Origin: Paracoccaceae bacterium
GTDB taxonomy: Bacteria > Pseudomonadota > Alphaproteobacteria > Rhodobacterales > Rhodobacteraceae
Assembly: GCA_902543185.1 (NCBI GenBank)
Contig: CACBXB010000011.1
Coordinates: forward strand, 1 to 64,000
Length of the DNA stretch: 64,000 nt
Reading direction: 5' to 3'
In this document: positions 27,261 to 36,940 of the stretch, piece by piece
How the letters are laid out: the number at the start of each line of letters is the position of its first letter
How positions within the stretch are numbered: the first letter of the stretch is position 1
The notes under the pieces: model-generated
What the model saw: the letters and a program-made list of their open reading frames with translations, nothing else
The model's database searches: none
Told to the model about the DNA's origin: nothing
Made by a program: the position numbers and the translations under genes

Positions 27261-28409
27261 ATGTGGCGAAGTGCTGCCTCAAACATAATTTCTTTACTCG
27301 TCGTATTAATGCTTTTGGCTGGCGGCATTGGTCTAACGGCAAAGACATTTTATATTTCTGCGGGTCCTTTGGAAACCGCAATATGCATTCGCATCCCCGG
27401 CGGTAGTTCAATTCGTACAGTTTCTGAAGAATTGGAAAAAAAAGGTGCACTTCAGTCTGCTTGGTTTTTTAGGGTAGGCGTCCGGTATCAAGAAAAAGAT
27501 ACTAAGTTGAAAGCTGGTAGTTTTCTTATTCCGCCGTTTTCAACAATGCAGGATATTTCTAATATAGTTACACAAGGTGGCGCAAATACTTGCGGCACAG
27601 AAATCATCTACGGAGTAGGGATTGTGTCAACAACCATCAGAGTTCGAGAGCTAGATCCGAAAACTTCAAAATTAGAAGAAAAGTTTGCTTTCAAATCTAG
27701 CGATGAGAGACCGTCAGCATTTAATTCTTTTGTAGATGATAAAAGTACTAGGCACAGAATTGTAATTTCAGAAGGCGCTACTTCATGGAGAATAGTACAG
27801 GCCTTAAATGAAATAAGCTACCTTAATGGGGAGATAAACGAAATACCCCAAGAGGGCAGTTTGGCTCCAGATAGTTACGAATTTGGTCAAAAAGATTCTA
27901 GGTCAACAATATTGAAGCAAATGTCTGTGAAGCAAGATAGTATTTTACAAAGAGCTTGGCAGTCTAAATTAGATGACTTGCCATTTAAAACACCGGAAGA
28001 AGCGTTAATTCTGGCTTCAATCATCGAAAAAGAGACTGGGCTTAAAAGTGAACGGCGGATTATTTCGAGCGTATTCATCAACCGCCTAAAAAAGGGTATG
28101 CCACTACAAACTGATCCAACAGTAATATACGGAATAACTAAGGGTAAAAAAATTTTAGGCCGGGGCCTTAGACAAAGTGAGCTTCGAAAGGATACCCCCT
28201 GGAATACATATTTAAGGGGAGGCTTGCCTCCAACACCAATTGCAAATCCTGGTGAGGAAAGTATTTTTGCTGCCTTGAATCCAGAAAATACGGACTTCAT
28301 ATTTTTTGTTGCAGATGGAACTGGCGGGCATGCATTTGCTACAAATTTAACTGATCACAATAAAAATGTTTCTAAGTGGAGAACACTTGAAAAAAATAGC
28401 AAAGACTAG
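27261..28409 (+). CDS. mltG: Endolytic transglycosylase MltG
   Basis: A membrane-anchored lytic transglycosylase (YceG family) that cuts nascent glycan strands and sets their length. One N-terminal membrane segment (about 8-29), a LysM-like region around IRIPGGSSIRTV, and the catalytic Glu in LASIIEKETG with RxxxxSVFxNRL after it. 382 residues. The ATG at 27261 directly follows the fabF stop (1 bp); a longer reading inside fabF is rejected. The fabF-mltG pair is widespread in proteobacteria. Confidence 0.95.
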   Translation: MWRSAASNIISLLVVLMLLAGGIGLTAKTFYISAGPLETAICIRIPGGSSIRTVSEELEKKGALQSAWFFRVGVRYQEKDTKLKAGSFLIPPFSTMQDISNIVTQGGANTCGTEIIYGVGIVSTTIRVRELDPKTSKLEEKFAFKSSDERPSAFNSFVDDKSTRHRIVISEGATSWRIVQALNEISYLNGEINEIPQEGSLAPDSYEFGQKDSRSTILKQMSVKQDSILQRAWQSKLDDLPFKTPEEALILASIIEKETGLKSERRIISSVFINRLKKGMPLQTDPTVIYGITKGKKILGRGLRQSELRKDTPWNTYLRGGLPPTPIANPGEESIFAALNPENTDFIFFVADGTGGHAFATNLTDHNKNVSKWRTLEKNSKD

Positions 28410-28490
28410 ATCTCAGCAAAAGATTTTATGAAAATATTGAGATTTGATCCTTTGACCACTATATACCTATTATAATGAAGGGTTCAGTCT

Positions 28491-29297
28491 ATGGTAGATT
28501 TGGAAAAAAAATATGCTCAGTTAGATCCCGTTTGGGACAGATTGCGTAATGAGGCAGAAGAAGCTGTGGACGCAGAACCAGCGATTGGCGGATTTATTTA
28601 TACTAGTATCCTTCAACATCCGAGCTTTGAGAACGCTCTAGCCCATCGGGTTGCTTCCAAATTAGCATCGGCTGAAATTTCTGAGCAAACTCTGAGAGAT
28701 ATTTGCAGCAAGGCTATTTCTAACGATCCGCAGGTTGCCAATTCTGCAAGAGCCGATGTTATGGCGGTGGTAGATAGGGACCCGGCTTGTAACAGGTACA
28801 TGCAGCCTCTTTTGTATTTCAAGGGCTTTCTTGCAGTCCAAGCCTATCGGGTTTCAAACTGGCTTTGGATTAATAGTCAAAGAAATATGGCATATTTTTT
28901 CCAAATGAGAACCTCAGAAGTTTTTGGAATAGACATACATCCAGCAGCAAAAATTGGAAAAGGATTGATGATAGATCATGCGCATTCGATTGTAGTTGGT
29001 GAAACATCGGTTGTTGGTGATAATGTCTCTATGCTCCATTCGGTTACTTTAGGTGGCACTGGCAAGGAAGATGAGGATCGTCATCCCAAAATAGGTGATG
29101 GCGTGATGATAGGAGCTGGTGCTAAGGTTCTAGGCAATATAAAAGTCGGAAGTTGCTCTCGTATTGCAGCAGGCTCGGTTGTATTACAAGAGATACCACC
29201 TAAGAAAACGGTTGCGGGTGTTCCGGCTAAAATAGTTGGTGAGGCTGGGTGTAGCACGCCTTCGATCAAAATGGATCAGATACTGTCCTCGGACTGA
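28491..29297 (+). CDS. cysE: Serine O-acetyltransferase
   Basis: Acetylates serine with acetyl-CoA, the first step of cysteine synthesis. The N-terminal helical domain precedes a left-handed beta-helix of hexapeptide repeats, with FGIDIHPAAKIGKG, DHAHSIVVGET and HSVTLGGTGKE (His and Asp of the active site). The C-terminal tail may provide feedback sensitivity to cysteine. 268 residues. It converges on pdhC with 3 bp between stops. An inverted repeat (ATCTCA...TGAGAT) lies in the 81-bp gap before it. Confidence 0.97.
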   Translation: MVDLEKKYAQLDPVWDRLRNEAEEAVDAEPAIGGFIYTSILQHPSFENALAHRVASKLASAEISEQTLRDICSKAISNDPQVANSARADVMAVVDRDPACNRYMQPLLYFKGFLAVQAYRVSNWLWINSQRNMAYFFQMRTSEVFGIDIHPAAKIGKGLMIDHAHSIVVGETSVVGDNVSMLHSVTLGGTGKEDEDRHPKIGDGVMIGAGAKVLGNIKVGSCSRIAAGSVVLQEIPPKKTVAGVPAKIVGEAGCSTPSIKMDQILSSD

Positions 29298-29300
29298 TAG

Positions 29301-30587
29301 TCACGTTAACATGAGTACTGGGTCTTCAAGGTATTTGGTAATATTTTGGAGCAATTTTGCGCCCAGAGCGCCATCAATCACACGATGATCTAAGGAAAGA
29401 GTCAGTGACATCAAATTAGCCACTGAAATAGATTCATCTTCATTTACTATTGGTTTTTGAAGAACTCTGCCAACTGCTAGTATGGCTCCATGAGGAGGAT
29501 TTATAACGGCATCAAAATTATCTACTCCAAACATGCCCAGGTTTGAAATTGAAAAACTTCCTCCTTGATATTCACTTGGCATGAGTTTTTTGGAGCGAGC
29601 TTTATCAGCCAATTCTTTCATTTCTTTTGAAATACTGGATAAGCTTTTAGTATCGGCATCTCGTATAACGGGAGTAAAAAGCCCATCCTCTACGGAAACA
29701 GCTATTGCAATATCAGAAGGTTTAAGTTGAAGAATTTTGTCCTCGGCCCAGACTGCATTTGCAGTTGGCACCGATTGCAGTGCTAAAGCGCAGGATTTTA
29801 TAATAAAATCGTTAATTGAAAGCTTATTATTTTTTTCCACCAAATGTACATTCAATCTTGCTCTTACCCGTAATAATTCGTCTATTCTAGCTTCTTTTCT
29901 AAGGTAGAAGTGGGGAATATTTTGTTTTGCTTCTGTTAGCCTAGAGGCAACTGTTTTTCTCATACTGTTTAGAGGAATTTCTTTAAATTCTCTGTCAGCG
30001 TAAAGATTTGTTATTGATGATCCAGAAGCTTTTTGAACATTAGTTTTTAAAACCGGGTTTACCAAACTTTCTTGACTGGTATCTACGCTAGAGACGTTTA
30101 GATCTAAAATATCAGTTTTTACTATTCTCCCATGGGGACCCGAACCGCTAATACTTTCTAAATCAACGCCTTTTTCTCTAGCTAATCTTCTTGCGAGCGG
30201 GGTAGCAAAGACACGCGTATCGGAATTCTTAATAGCATTCATTGAGGGCTTTTTATTCTCCACAACGTCTTCTTTAGCGATTTTAGGCTTTGTGTGATCT
30301 GTATCCATAACCTGATCAGCTGTTTCATTTACTTTTAGTTCTTCACCATCATCTAAAATAACAGCAATTGGAGTGTTGACTTTGACGCTCTCGCTACCTT
30401 CAGAGACTAAAAGTTTGCCGATTATTCCCTCATCAATAGCTTCAAACTCCATTGTTGCTTTGTCGGTTTCAATTTCAGCAATTAGATCCCCACTTTGTAT
30501 CTTATCTCCCTCTTTAACAAGCCACTTAGCGAGGGTACCTTCTTCCATTGTGGGCGAAAGTGCAGGCATTAATATATTAACAGACAC
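29301..30587 (-). CDS. pdhC: Pyruvate dehydrogenase E2 (dihydrolipoamide acetyltransferase)
   Basis: The core enzyme of the pyruvate dehydrogenase complex, moving acetyl groups from the lipoyl arm to CoA. One N-terminal lipoyl domain with lipoylated Lys43 in ETDKATMEF, a linker, an E3/E1-binding domain (TPLARRLAREKGVDL, GPHGRIVKTDI), and a catalytic domain ending with DHRVIDGA. 428 residues. It lies 12 bp downstream of pdhB. No E3 (lpd) gene is in the window. Confidence 0.97.
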   Translation of the reverse strand: MSVNILMPALSPTMEEGTLAKWLVKEGDKIQSGDLIAEIETDKATMEFEAIDEGIIGKLLVSEGSESVKVNTPIAVILDDGEELKVNETADQVMDTDHTKPKIAKEDVVENKKPSMNAIKNSDTRVFATPLARRLAREKGVDLESISGSGPHGRIVKTDILDLNVSSVDTSQESLVNPVLKTNVQKASGSSITNLYADREFKEIPLNSMRKTVASRLTEAKQNIPHFYLRKEARIDELLRVRARLNVHLVEKNNKLSINDFIIKSCALALQSVPTANAVWAEDKILQLKPSDIAIAVSVEDGLFTPVIRDADTKSLSSISKEMKELADKARSKKLMPSEYQGGSFSISNLGMFGVDNFDAVINPPHGAILAVGRVLQKPIVNEDESISVANLMSLTLSLDHRVIDGALGAKLLQNITKYLEDPVLMLT

Positions 30588-30599
30588 TGATACTCTCCT

Positions 30600-31958
30600 T
30601 TATCGATAGCAAACTTTTTTTGCAGCACTAATGACTTCCTCAGTCGTCACAAGAGCGAGCTTTTCTAAGTTTGCGGCGTAAGGCATAGGAACATCCTTGC
30701 CAGTACAATTTATTATTGGTGCATCTAGATAGTCGAATGCGTTTTCCATTACGTAGGCCGATAAATGATTTCCTATTGACGCGACTGGAAAACCTTCTTC
30801 TACTGTAATACAACGGTTTGTTTTGGAAACCGATTGGATTATTGTTTCGTAGTCAATTGGCCTAATAGTTCTTAAATCTAAAACTTCTGCTTCTATTCCC
30901 TGAGCAGCCAGCTCTTCTGCAGCATTTAGTGCGTATTGCATGCCTATACCAAACGAAACTATAGTGATATCGGTTCCTTTACGCCAAATTCTAGCTTTAC
31001 CGAATGGGACGATATAGTCTTCGATATCAGGCACATCAAAGCTGCGCCCATAAAGAATTTCGTTTTCAAGAAAGATTACTGGATTATCATCCCTGACTGC
31101 CGATTTTAGTAAGCCTTTGGCATCTGACGCGGAATATGGTGCTGCTACTTTTAGACCTGGGATATGGGCGTACCAAGAAGTATAGTCTTGACTGTGTTGT
31201 GCGCCTACTCTGGCTGCTGCTCCATTTGGCCCACGGAACACCATTGGTGCTCCCATCTGTCCACCAGACATATAAAGCGTCTTTGCTGCGGAGTTTACAA
31301 TCTGATCGATTGCCTGCATCGCAAAATTAAAGGTCATGAATTCAACAATAGGCCTTAGTCCAGCAAAGGAAGCGCCAGTGGCTATGCCTGCAAAGCCGTG
31401 CTCAGTAATTGGAGTATCAATAACTCTTTTTGAACCGAATTCTTCGAGAAGTCCTTGGCTTACTTTATACGCTCCTTGGTATTCAGCCACCTCTTCTCCC
31501 ATAAGAAACACTTTTTCATCGCGTCTCATCTCTTCAGCCATAGCATCCCTAAGGGCTTCTCTGACGGTTTGCTGACTAACTTGTGTCGCATCGGTCCATT
31601 CGGGTTCAGAGATTGCCTCTATGATAGATGTCTTTAATTTTGATTCTGAATTATTAGTGTCTGCAACTGGCTTTTCTTTTGATACATCACTTACTTCTAA
31701 CTTTGAGATGTTCTCTCCATCATCCGCTAATATAGCTATTGGGCTATTAACTTTAATTCCTTCCGAACCTTCTGATACCAATATTTTGCTGATGGTGCCT
31801 TCCTCAACAGCTTCGAATTCCATGGTTGCCTTATCAGTTTCTATCTCCGCAAGGATATCACCTGCGGATACTGTGTCGCCTTCTTTGACTAACCATTTTG
31901 CCAATGTTCCCTCTTCCATTGTTGGTGATAGGGCAGGCATTAAAATTTCAGTTGTCAT
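30600..31958 (-). CDS. pdhB: Pyruvate dehydrogenase E1 beta with N-terminal lipoyl domain
   Basis: The thiamine-dependent E1 beta subunit. An extra lipoyl domain (residues 1-80, Lys43) is fused in front of the beta subunit proper ([29 protein letters not shown]). It is very similar to the E2 lipoyl domain, with its Lys at the same residue number. This fusion is known in alphaproteobacteria. The ATG at 31958 is chosen because GAGGGGA precedes it; the gene starts 12 bp after the pdhA stop. Confidence 0.97.
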   Translation of the reverse strand: MTTEILMPALSPTMEEGTLAKWLVKEGDTVSAGDILAEIETDKATMEFEAVEEGTISKILVSEGSEGIKVNSPIAILADDGENISKLEVSDVSKEKPVADTNNSESKLKTSIIEAISEPEWTDATQVSQQTVREALRDAMAEEMRRDEKVFLMGEEVAEYQGAYKVSQGLLEEFGSKRVIDTPITEHGFAGIATGASFAGLRPIVEFMTFNFAMQAIDQIVNSAAKTLYMSGGQMGAPMVFRGPNGAAARVGAQHSQDYTSWYAHIPGLKVAAPYSASDAKGLLKSAVRDDNPVIFLENEILYGRSFDVPDIEDYIVPFGKARIWRKGTDITIVSFGIGMQYALNAAEELAAQGIEAEVLDLRTIRPIDYETIIQSVSKTNRCITVEEGFPVASIGNHLSAYVMENAFDYLDAPIINCTGKDVPMPYAANLEKLALVTTEEVISAAKKVCYR

Positions 31959-31969
31959 TTGCGATCCCC

Positions 31970-32959
31970 TCACGCGTAAATATTAGTATAAAGTTCATTA
32001 AGTTCTGGTTCAGGGCTGGCTTTGGCAAATTCCGCAGATTCATTTACGATTGTCTTAATTTCCTTATCAATCGACTTTAATTCATCTTCGCTTGCATGTT
32101 TCCCAGTCAACAATATAGATCTAATATTTTCGATGGCGTCCCGTTCTTCCCGCATTTTTTGAACCTCTTCTCGAGTTCTATATTTTGCTGGATCAGACAT
32201 TGAGTGTCCTCGGTATCGATAAGTTTTGATTTCAAGGATATAGGGGCCTTTACCGGCTCGGCAGTGTTTAACCGCCTTATCTCCGGCAGCTTTTACAGAA
32301 AGAACATCCATTCCATCAACGGCCTCTCCCGGTATATCAAAGCCAGCGCCTCTAGTGTAAATGTCTGGCGTTGAGGTTGAGCGTAGTTGCGACGTGCCCA
32401 TAGCGTACTGATTATTTTCAATTACGAAGATTACCGGTAGTTTCCAAAGCGATGCCATATTAAATGTCTCATAGACCTGACCTTGGTTGGCAGCGCCATC
32501 GCCAAAATAAGTAAAAGTTACTCGATCATTTTCTAAATATTTATCTGCAAAAGCTAGTCCAGCTCCAAGAGGAACTTGTGCTCCAACAATTCCATGCCCG
32601 CCGAAGAAATTCTTTTCTTTGCTAAACATATGCATCGAACCACCTTTTCCTTTAGAGTAACCACCTTTTCTACCTGTGAGTTCAGCCATGACACCCTTAG
32701 GGTCCATACCGCAAGCAAGCATATGTCCGTGGTCGCGATAGGAAGTAATTCTTTTATCTCCTTCTTCTGCTGAAGCCTCTAGTCCAACAACAACAGCCTC
32801 TTGGCCTATATAAAGGTGGCAAAAGCCGCCTATCAAACCCATTCCATAGAGCTGACCAGCTTTTTCCTCAAACCGCCTAATTAAAAGCATATCTTTGTAA
32901 AAAGAGAGCAATTCTTGTGTGTTTACGTTGGTTTTTTTTGAAACTTTGCGAGAAGTCAT
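31970..32959 (-). CDS. pdhA: Pyruvate dehydrogenase E1 alpha
   Basis: Decarboxylates pyruvate using thiamine diphosphate and passes the acetyl group to lipoyl arms. The thiamine-binding stretch [12 protein letters not shown]...ENNQ lies at about 170-200, and the mobile loop [11 protein letters not shown] near 267. 329 residues. First gene of pdhA-pdhB-pdhC; a triple TAAACTAT element lies directly upstream. Confidence 0.98.
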   Translation of the reverse strand: MTSRKVSKKTNVNTQELLSFYKDMLLIRRFEEKAGQLYGMGLIGGFCHLYIGQEAVVVGLEASAEEGDKRITSYRDHGHMLACGMDPKGVMAELTGRKGGYSKGKGGSMHMFSKEKNFFGGHGIVGAQVPLGAGLAFADKYLENDRVTFTYFGDGAANQGQVYETFNMASLWKLPVIFVIENNQYAMGTSQLRSTSTPDIYTRGAGFDIPGEAVDGMDVLSVKAAGDKAVKHCRAGKGPYILEIKTYRYRGHSMSDPAKYRTREEVQKMREERDAIENIRSILLTGKHASEDELKSIDKEIKTIVNESAEFAKASPEPELNELYTNIYA

Positions 32960-32975
32960 ATGAGCTCACCTTAAA

Positions 32976-33006
32976 ATAGTTTAGCGTTAAACTATCTTTA
33001 AACTAT
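32976..33006. promoter_or_regulatory. Triple TAAACTAT operator-like site at pdhA
   Basis: ATAGTTTA (32976-32983), 4 nt, TAAACTAT (32988-32995) form a perfect 8-bp-arm palindrome; a third TAAACTAT lies at 32999-33006, exactly 11 bp after the second. The element is 17-47 nt upstream of the pdhA start, where a leftward promoter would lie. It looks like a regulator binding site; the regulator is not known. Confidence 0.55.
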
Positions 33007-33132
33007 TTAATTGGTAAATGCGATAGCAAAATAAAAAATGCATAATTAATGTAAAATAGTTGATCAAAAGATACAAGACTCGCAGCTTGAATTTTAAGTC
33101 TTTTAGACTGGAGGATCATTTGAAGCCTAAGT

Positions 33133-33435
33133 TTATTGAATTATTACCTCGTCAGAACGAATTTGACCTAGTATGTCTCGCGCCTGTTCATCTAAAAGGT
33201 CTAAGTCTAGGTACTCATCTGACAATCTCAGGGTTAGATTGCGCATTTTATCAACCTCAATTTGAAGTACGATAAGTTCTGCCTCTAATTTTTTCGCATC
33301 ATTTAATATTTCCGCTCTTCTAAATAACCCATAGTCACCTTGTACGGCAGCAAAAGTAAAATAAAGACCAAGCATCAATGTTACAGCAAATACTACCAAC
33401 ATGACCCAAGGTATTGATAATTTAGCCGAATTCAT
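33133..33435 (-). CDS. ftsB: Septum formation initiator FtsB
   Basis: A 100-residue bitopic membrane protein of the divisome, forming the FtsQLB complex. One membrane segment (about 10-30), then a coiled coil (about 35-72) and an acidic C-terminal tail (SDEYLDLDLLDEQAR), the usual DivIC/FtsB layout. It lies between aldolase and pdhA on the same strand, as in other Rhodobacterales. Three GANTC sites lie 41-68 nt upstream of its start. Confidence 0.93.
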   Translation of the reverse strand: MNSAKLSIPWVMLVVFAVTLMLGLYFTFAAVQGDYGLFRRAEILNDAKKLEAELIVLQIEVDKMRNLTLRLSDEYLDLDLLDEQARDILGQIRSDEVIIQ

Positions 33436-33475
33436 AACCTACCTTTATTGCCCAATGAACGGGATTAGGTCGATA

Positions 33476-33503
33476 GAATCACATAATGATTCGCAAGGGA
33501 ATC
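33476..33503. promoter_or_regulatory. Cluster of three GANTC methylation sites upstream of ftsB
   Basis: GAATC (33476-33480), GATTC (33488-33492) and GAATC (33499-33503) at spacings of 12 and 11 bp. The first two form an inverted repeat with a 7-nt spacer. GANTC is methylated by CcrM in alphaproteobacteria and read by GcrA at cell-cycle promoters. The position fits the ftsB promoter. Confidence 0.45.
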
Positions 33504-33533
33504 CCTAAAATAAAAAAAAATCATTTTTTTTAT

Positions 33534-34436
33534 TTAAGTTCCTGATGCAGCAGCTATTCCGGATATGGTCTGATCTAGAGCTGAATTAAATTCATTAGCA
33601 GTTTGATGAACAAATAAGCTTTGGGTTAATGCTCTTGAGAAGGAGGCGACCACCCCAGAATTTTCTTCTAAGCGTTTGGTTGCTTCTTCAAGTGAATAAC
33701 CTCCAGATAACGCAACGACTCTCAGAACATTTGGATGATTAACTAAATCTTCATAAAAGTTATTTTGCTCTGGAAGTGTTAATTTGAGTAAAACATTCTG
33801 TTTAGGCGGTAATTTATTTAAATATTTTATTAAACTTTTTTTAAGATTTTTCTCAGCTTGAGATTTCTGAGACATCGTTATGGTTACTTCTGGTTCAATG
33901 ATGGGTATTAAACCGGAACCTAAAATTATTTTCCCAAATTCAAATTGTTGATCTACAATTTTATCTATTCCTAAGCTGTTGTCTTCATCGATAACGGATC
34001 TCATTTTAGTTCCAAAGATTCCATATTCTGCAGCTTTTTTTAAAGTTCCATGCAAATCTGGTATGTCTTTCATGAGGCGAACACCATCTTTCAGATCTTT
34101 TAATCCCCTATCAACCTTTAAAAATGGAACAATTTTTTTTGTTTTCCAAAGATAATCTGCGGTTGGCACCCCAGAGACAAGCCGCTCCATAGTTTGTTCA
34201 AATAATATTGCTCCAATTATGTGGCTTTGGCTGAAAGAAGGGCTGGTGATTATTCTTGTTCGCATATCATGAATTAGTTTGAACATTTCTTCTTCATCTT
34301 GGTACTGATCTTCAGAAATTCCATATAATTGGAGGGCTTTAGGTGTAGATCCTCCGCTTTGGTCTAAGGCAGCTATAAAGCCTTTATCTGTTCTTATTCT
34401 TTTCAGCTGTTCAGTGTTATTCACGGCTGTCTCCAT
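33534..34436 (-). CDS. Class I fructose-bisphosphate aldolase
   Basis: A 300-residue Schiff-base aldolase interconverting fructose 1,6-bisphosphate and triose phosphates. The family opening KGFIAALDQSGGSTPKAL, the strand VPFLKVDRGL, IIEPEV, and the Schiff-base-type LLKLTLPE are visible, and the C-terminal SGGYS binds phosphate. It lies 92 bp downstream of pgk on the same strand, so both probably serve gluconeogenesis or glycolysis. It is unrelated to the zinc-dependent class II FbaA. Confidence 0.95.
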   Translation of the reverse strand: METAVNNTEQLKRIRTDKGFIAALDQSGGSTPKALQLYGISEDQYQDEEEMFKLIHDMRTRIITSPSFSQSHIIGAILFEQTMERLVSGVPTADYLWKTKKIVPFLKVDRGLKDLKDGVRLMKDIPDLHGTLKKAAEYGIFGTKMRSVIDEDNSLGIDKIVDQQFEFGKIILGSGLIPIIEPEVTITMSQKSQAEKNLKKSLIKYLNKLPPKQNVLLKLTLPEQNNFYEDLVNHPNVLRVVALSGGYSLEEATKRLEENSGVVASFSRALTQSLFVHQTANEFNSALDQTISGIAAASGT

Positions 34437-34528
34437 TTTACTTGAGAATTGATGTAAGAGACTGAGGAATACAATTCAATCCTGGTTGCGCTACCATAAT
34501 ACTCGAAAATTATAAAATTGATCGCGAT

Positions 34529-35722
34529 TTAATTTTCCGTGAGGCAGGCAACTCCAGGTAACTCTTTACCTTCTAACCATTCTAAAAATGCGCCGCCTGC
34601 CGTTGAAACATAAGTGAATGAATCGGTTACGCCGGCTTTATTGAGAGCTGCTACAGTATCTCCACCTCCCGCGACGGATATTAAATCACCATTTTTTGTC
34701 CTTAAAGAGGCATACTTAGCAGCCTGAATAGTGGCTTCATCAAAAGGAAACACCTCAAATGCACCTAATGGCCCATTCCATAAAAGTGTTTTAGAACTAT
34801 TAATACATTGTTTTATGATATCGACTGTTGATGGTCCCGCATCCAGTATCATATAATTTTCTGGACATTCATTAGCCGAAACAACTGACGTGGGTGTGTT
34901 GTGTGATAGCTCTTTTGCGATAATTACGTCTGTTGGTAAAATGACTTTGCACGAATATTTTTCTGCCTTTTTAAGAATTTTTAGCGCAGTCGGCTTTAAA
35001 CTTTCTTCCACCAATGATCGACCAACATTGAACCCTTTTGAAAAAAGGAAAGTATTAGCCATAGCTCCGCCTATAATGATGCAGTCCACCTTTTCTATCA
35101 GATTTTCTAGAAGTGCAATTTTTGTAGAAATTTTAGCTCCACCTACTACGGTAACGACTGGCCGCTCGGGTTGGTCTAAAACACTCTCCAAAGCCTTAAG
35201 TTCAGCTACCATCAATTTTCCAGCGCACGAAGGTAAATATTTTGCTAAACCAGATGTGCTTGCGTGGGCTCGATGAGAAGCTGAAAAAGCGTCATTGCAA
35301 AAAATATCAGCCAGTGCTGCTAATGAAGCAGCAAATTTTGGATCATTCTCTTCTTCTCCTGGATAAAAGCGAGTATTTTCAAGTAGGATTATTTCACCTT
35401 TTTTTACAATTTGAAGGGCAGTTTCGGCGCTAGGCCCAATGCACTCTGCAGCAAAAATAACTTTAGACTTAAAATAAGTTTGCAAATCTGCTTGAAGCTG
35501 TGAAAGGCTTAAGTTTTGATGTCTCTTGCCTTTAGGACGTCCCATATGGGCAAGTAAAATCGGAATTCCACCTTTCTTGGTAATTTCGTTTATCGTAGGA
35601 ACGATTTTTTCAATACGTGTTGCATCAGCAATTTTTCCATCGACCATGGGCACATTAAGGTCTACCCTAGTCAGAACACGTTTCCCGTGTAAATCTATTT
35701 GGCAAAGTGTTTTACGAGACAT
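34529..35722 (-). CDS. pgk: Phosphoglycerate kinase
   Basis: Interconverts 1,3-bisphosphoglycerate and 3-phosphoglycerate with ATP formation. Landmarks: GKRVLTRVDLNVPM, LLAHMGRPKG, LLENTRFYPGEE, the nucleotide-binding VVGGAKISTK, and the C-terminal SVAGGGDT and STAGGAFLEWLEG. 397 residues from the ATG at 35722; a GTG one codon upstream is possible. Divergent from the cyclophilin pair. Confidence 0.98.
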   Translation of the reverse strand: MSRKTLCQIDLHGKRVLTRVDLNVPMVDGKIADATRIEKIVPTINEITKKGGIPILLAHMGRPKGKRHQNLSLSQLQADLQTYFKSKVIFAAECIGPSAETALQIVKKGEIILLENTRFYPGEEENDPKFAASLAALADIFCNDAFSASHRAHASTSGLAKYLPSCAGKLMVAELKALESVLDQPERPVVTVVGGAKISTKIALLENLIEKVDCIIIGGAMANTFLFSKGFNVGRSLVEESLKPTALKILKKAEKYSCKVILPTDVIIAKELSHNTPTSVVSANECPENYMILDAGPSTVDIIKQCINSSKTLLWNGPLGAFEVFPFDEATIQAAKYASLRTKNGDLISVAGGGDTVAALNKAGVTDSFTYVSTAGGAFLEWLEGKELPGVACLTEN

Positions 35723-35841
35723 CACATTTATTCAGTTTGAAATATTTTCTTTTTCTTTAGACTTTTATTCTGCGTCAAGCCATATCTTGTTCTTATGGTT
35801 TGTAAAGCGTAGGAAGGGGGAAATCTTAAAAGGAGTAACCG

Positions 35842-36348
35842 ATGGCTGAAATAAAAGATGCGGAGAATACAATCTTAATGGAATTAAAGAATGGAACCGT
35901 TACAATTGAGCTTTTGCCAGATATAGCGCCAGGGCATTGTGATCGAATGAAGGAATTGGCGCGATCAGGTAAATATGATAATGTTTCGTTTCATCGCGTT
36001 ATTGAAGGCTTTATGGCGCAAACAGGTGATGTTGAATATGGAAATATGGAAAATGAATATCAGCCACATAGAGCAGGCACAGGGGGATCAGAGTTACCAA
36101 ACTTAAAGGCGGAGTTTTCGGGAATTCCCCATGACAGAGGCACTTTAGGAGCTGCGCGAAGCCAGAACCCCGATAGTGCTAATAGCCAGTTCTTTATAAA
36201 TTTTAACGACAACCATTTTTTGAACCGTCAGTATACAGTTTATGGGCGCGTAATAGATGGCATGGATCTCGTGGATGAAATTGTTAGAGGCGAACCGCCT
36301 GCAAATCCAGATAGGATGGTGAGCGTCAAGGTTGCGGCTGATGTATAA
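35842..36348 (+). CDS. Peptidyl-prolyl cis-trans isomerase (cyclophilin, cytosolic)
   Basis: A 168-residue cyclophilin that catalyses proline isomerisation during protein folding. Core motifs: FHRVIEGFMAQTGDVEYGN and ARSQNPDSANSQFFINF, with active-site Arg in FHR and the QTGD loop. No signal peptide, so cytosolic. GGAGT precedes the ATG. The next cyclophilin gene overlaps its 3' end by 8 bp. Confidence 0.95.
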   Translation: MAEIKDAENTILMELKNGTVTIELLPDIAPGHCDRMKELARSGKYDNVSFHRVIEGFMAQTGDVEYGNMENEYQPHRAGTGGSELPNLKAEFSGIPHDRGTLGAARSQNPDSANSQFFINFNDNHFLNRQYTVYGRVIDGMDLVDEIVRGEPPANPDRMVSVKVAADV

Positions 36349-36886
36349 AGTCGTATATTTATTGTTTGTATTAGGGTCTCCAATTTTTGCGTCAAGTTTA
36401 AAAATTACTATTGGCGGAACTGCGCAGGGGCAAATCGAAATTGACCTTTTTGAAGAGATTGCGCCATTACACGTGGCTCAAATTTCAAAACTGGCAGAAC
36501 AGGGACAGTATGATAACATTGTTTTCCACCGTGTAATTGAAGGTTTTATGGCTCAAACTGGCGACGTTGAATATGGAAAGGCTGGAGGTGATATAGCTTT
36601 TGCAGGTCGTGGTGGATCAGCGCTTCCCGATTTACCAGCTGAATTTTCTGATGTAAAATTTGATAGGGGTATTGTTGGCATGGCCCGAACTCAGGACCCA
36701 AATAGTGCCAATAGTCAATTTTTTATAATGTTTGAACCTGGATATTTTTTAAATGGCCAATACACGGTTATAGGACGGGTTGAGTCCGGAATGGAAGTTG
36801 TCGATCAAATAAAGATAGGTAAGGGGCCAAACGGAGCAGTTTTAGGAGAACCCGACAAGATGGTCTCTGTAGAGGTGTCGCGTTAA
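36341..36886 (+). CDS. Peptidyl-prolyl cis-trans isomerase (cyclophilin, periplasmic)
   Basis: A second cyclophilin, closely similar to the preceding one through FHRVIEGFMAQTGDVEYGK and PNSANSQFFIMF, but with a signal peptide (about 1-18, MYKVVYLLFVLGSPIFASS). It therefore acts in the periplasm. The ATG at 36341 overlaps the upstream stop (ATGTATAA); a TTG three codons earlier is less likely. The pair arose by tandem duplication with one copy becoming exported. Confidence 0.95.
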   Translation: MYKVVYLLFVLGSPIFASSLKITIGGTAQGQIEIDLFEEIAPLHVAQISKLAEQGQYDNIVFHRVIEGFMAQTGDVEYGKAGGDIAFAGRGGSALPDLPAEFSDVKFDRGIVGMARTQDPNSANSQFFIMFEPGYFLNGQYTVIGRVESGMEVVDQIKIGKGPNGAVLGEPDKMVSVEVSR

Positions 36887-36940
36887 GTAATTTTTTTAAG
36901 GAACATTAGTAGCACTAAAATTTGCAAAAAACTTTGTTTA

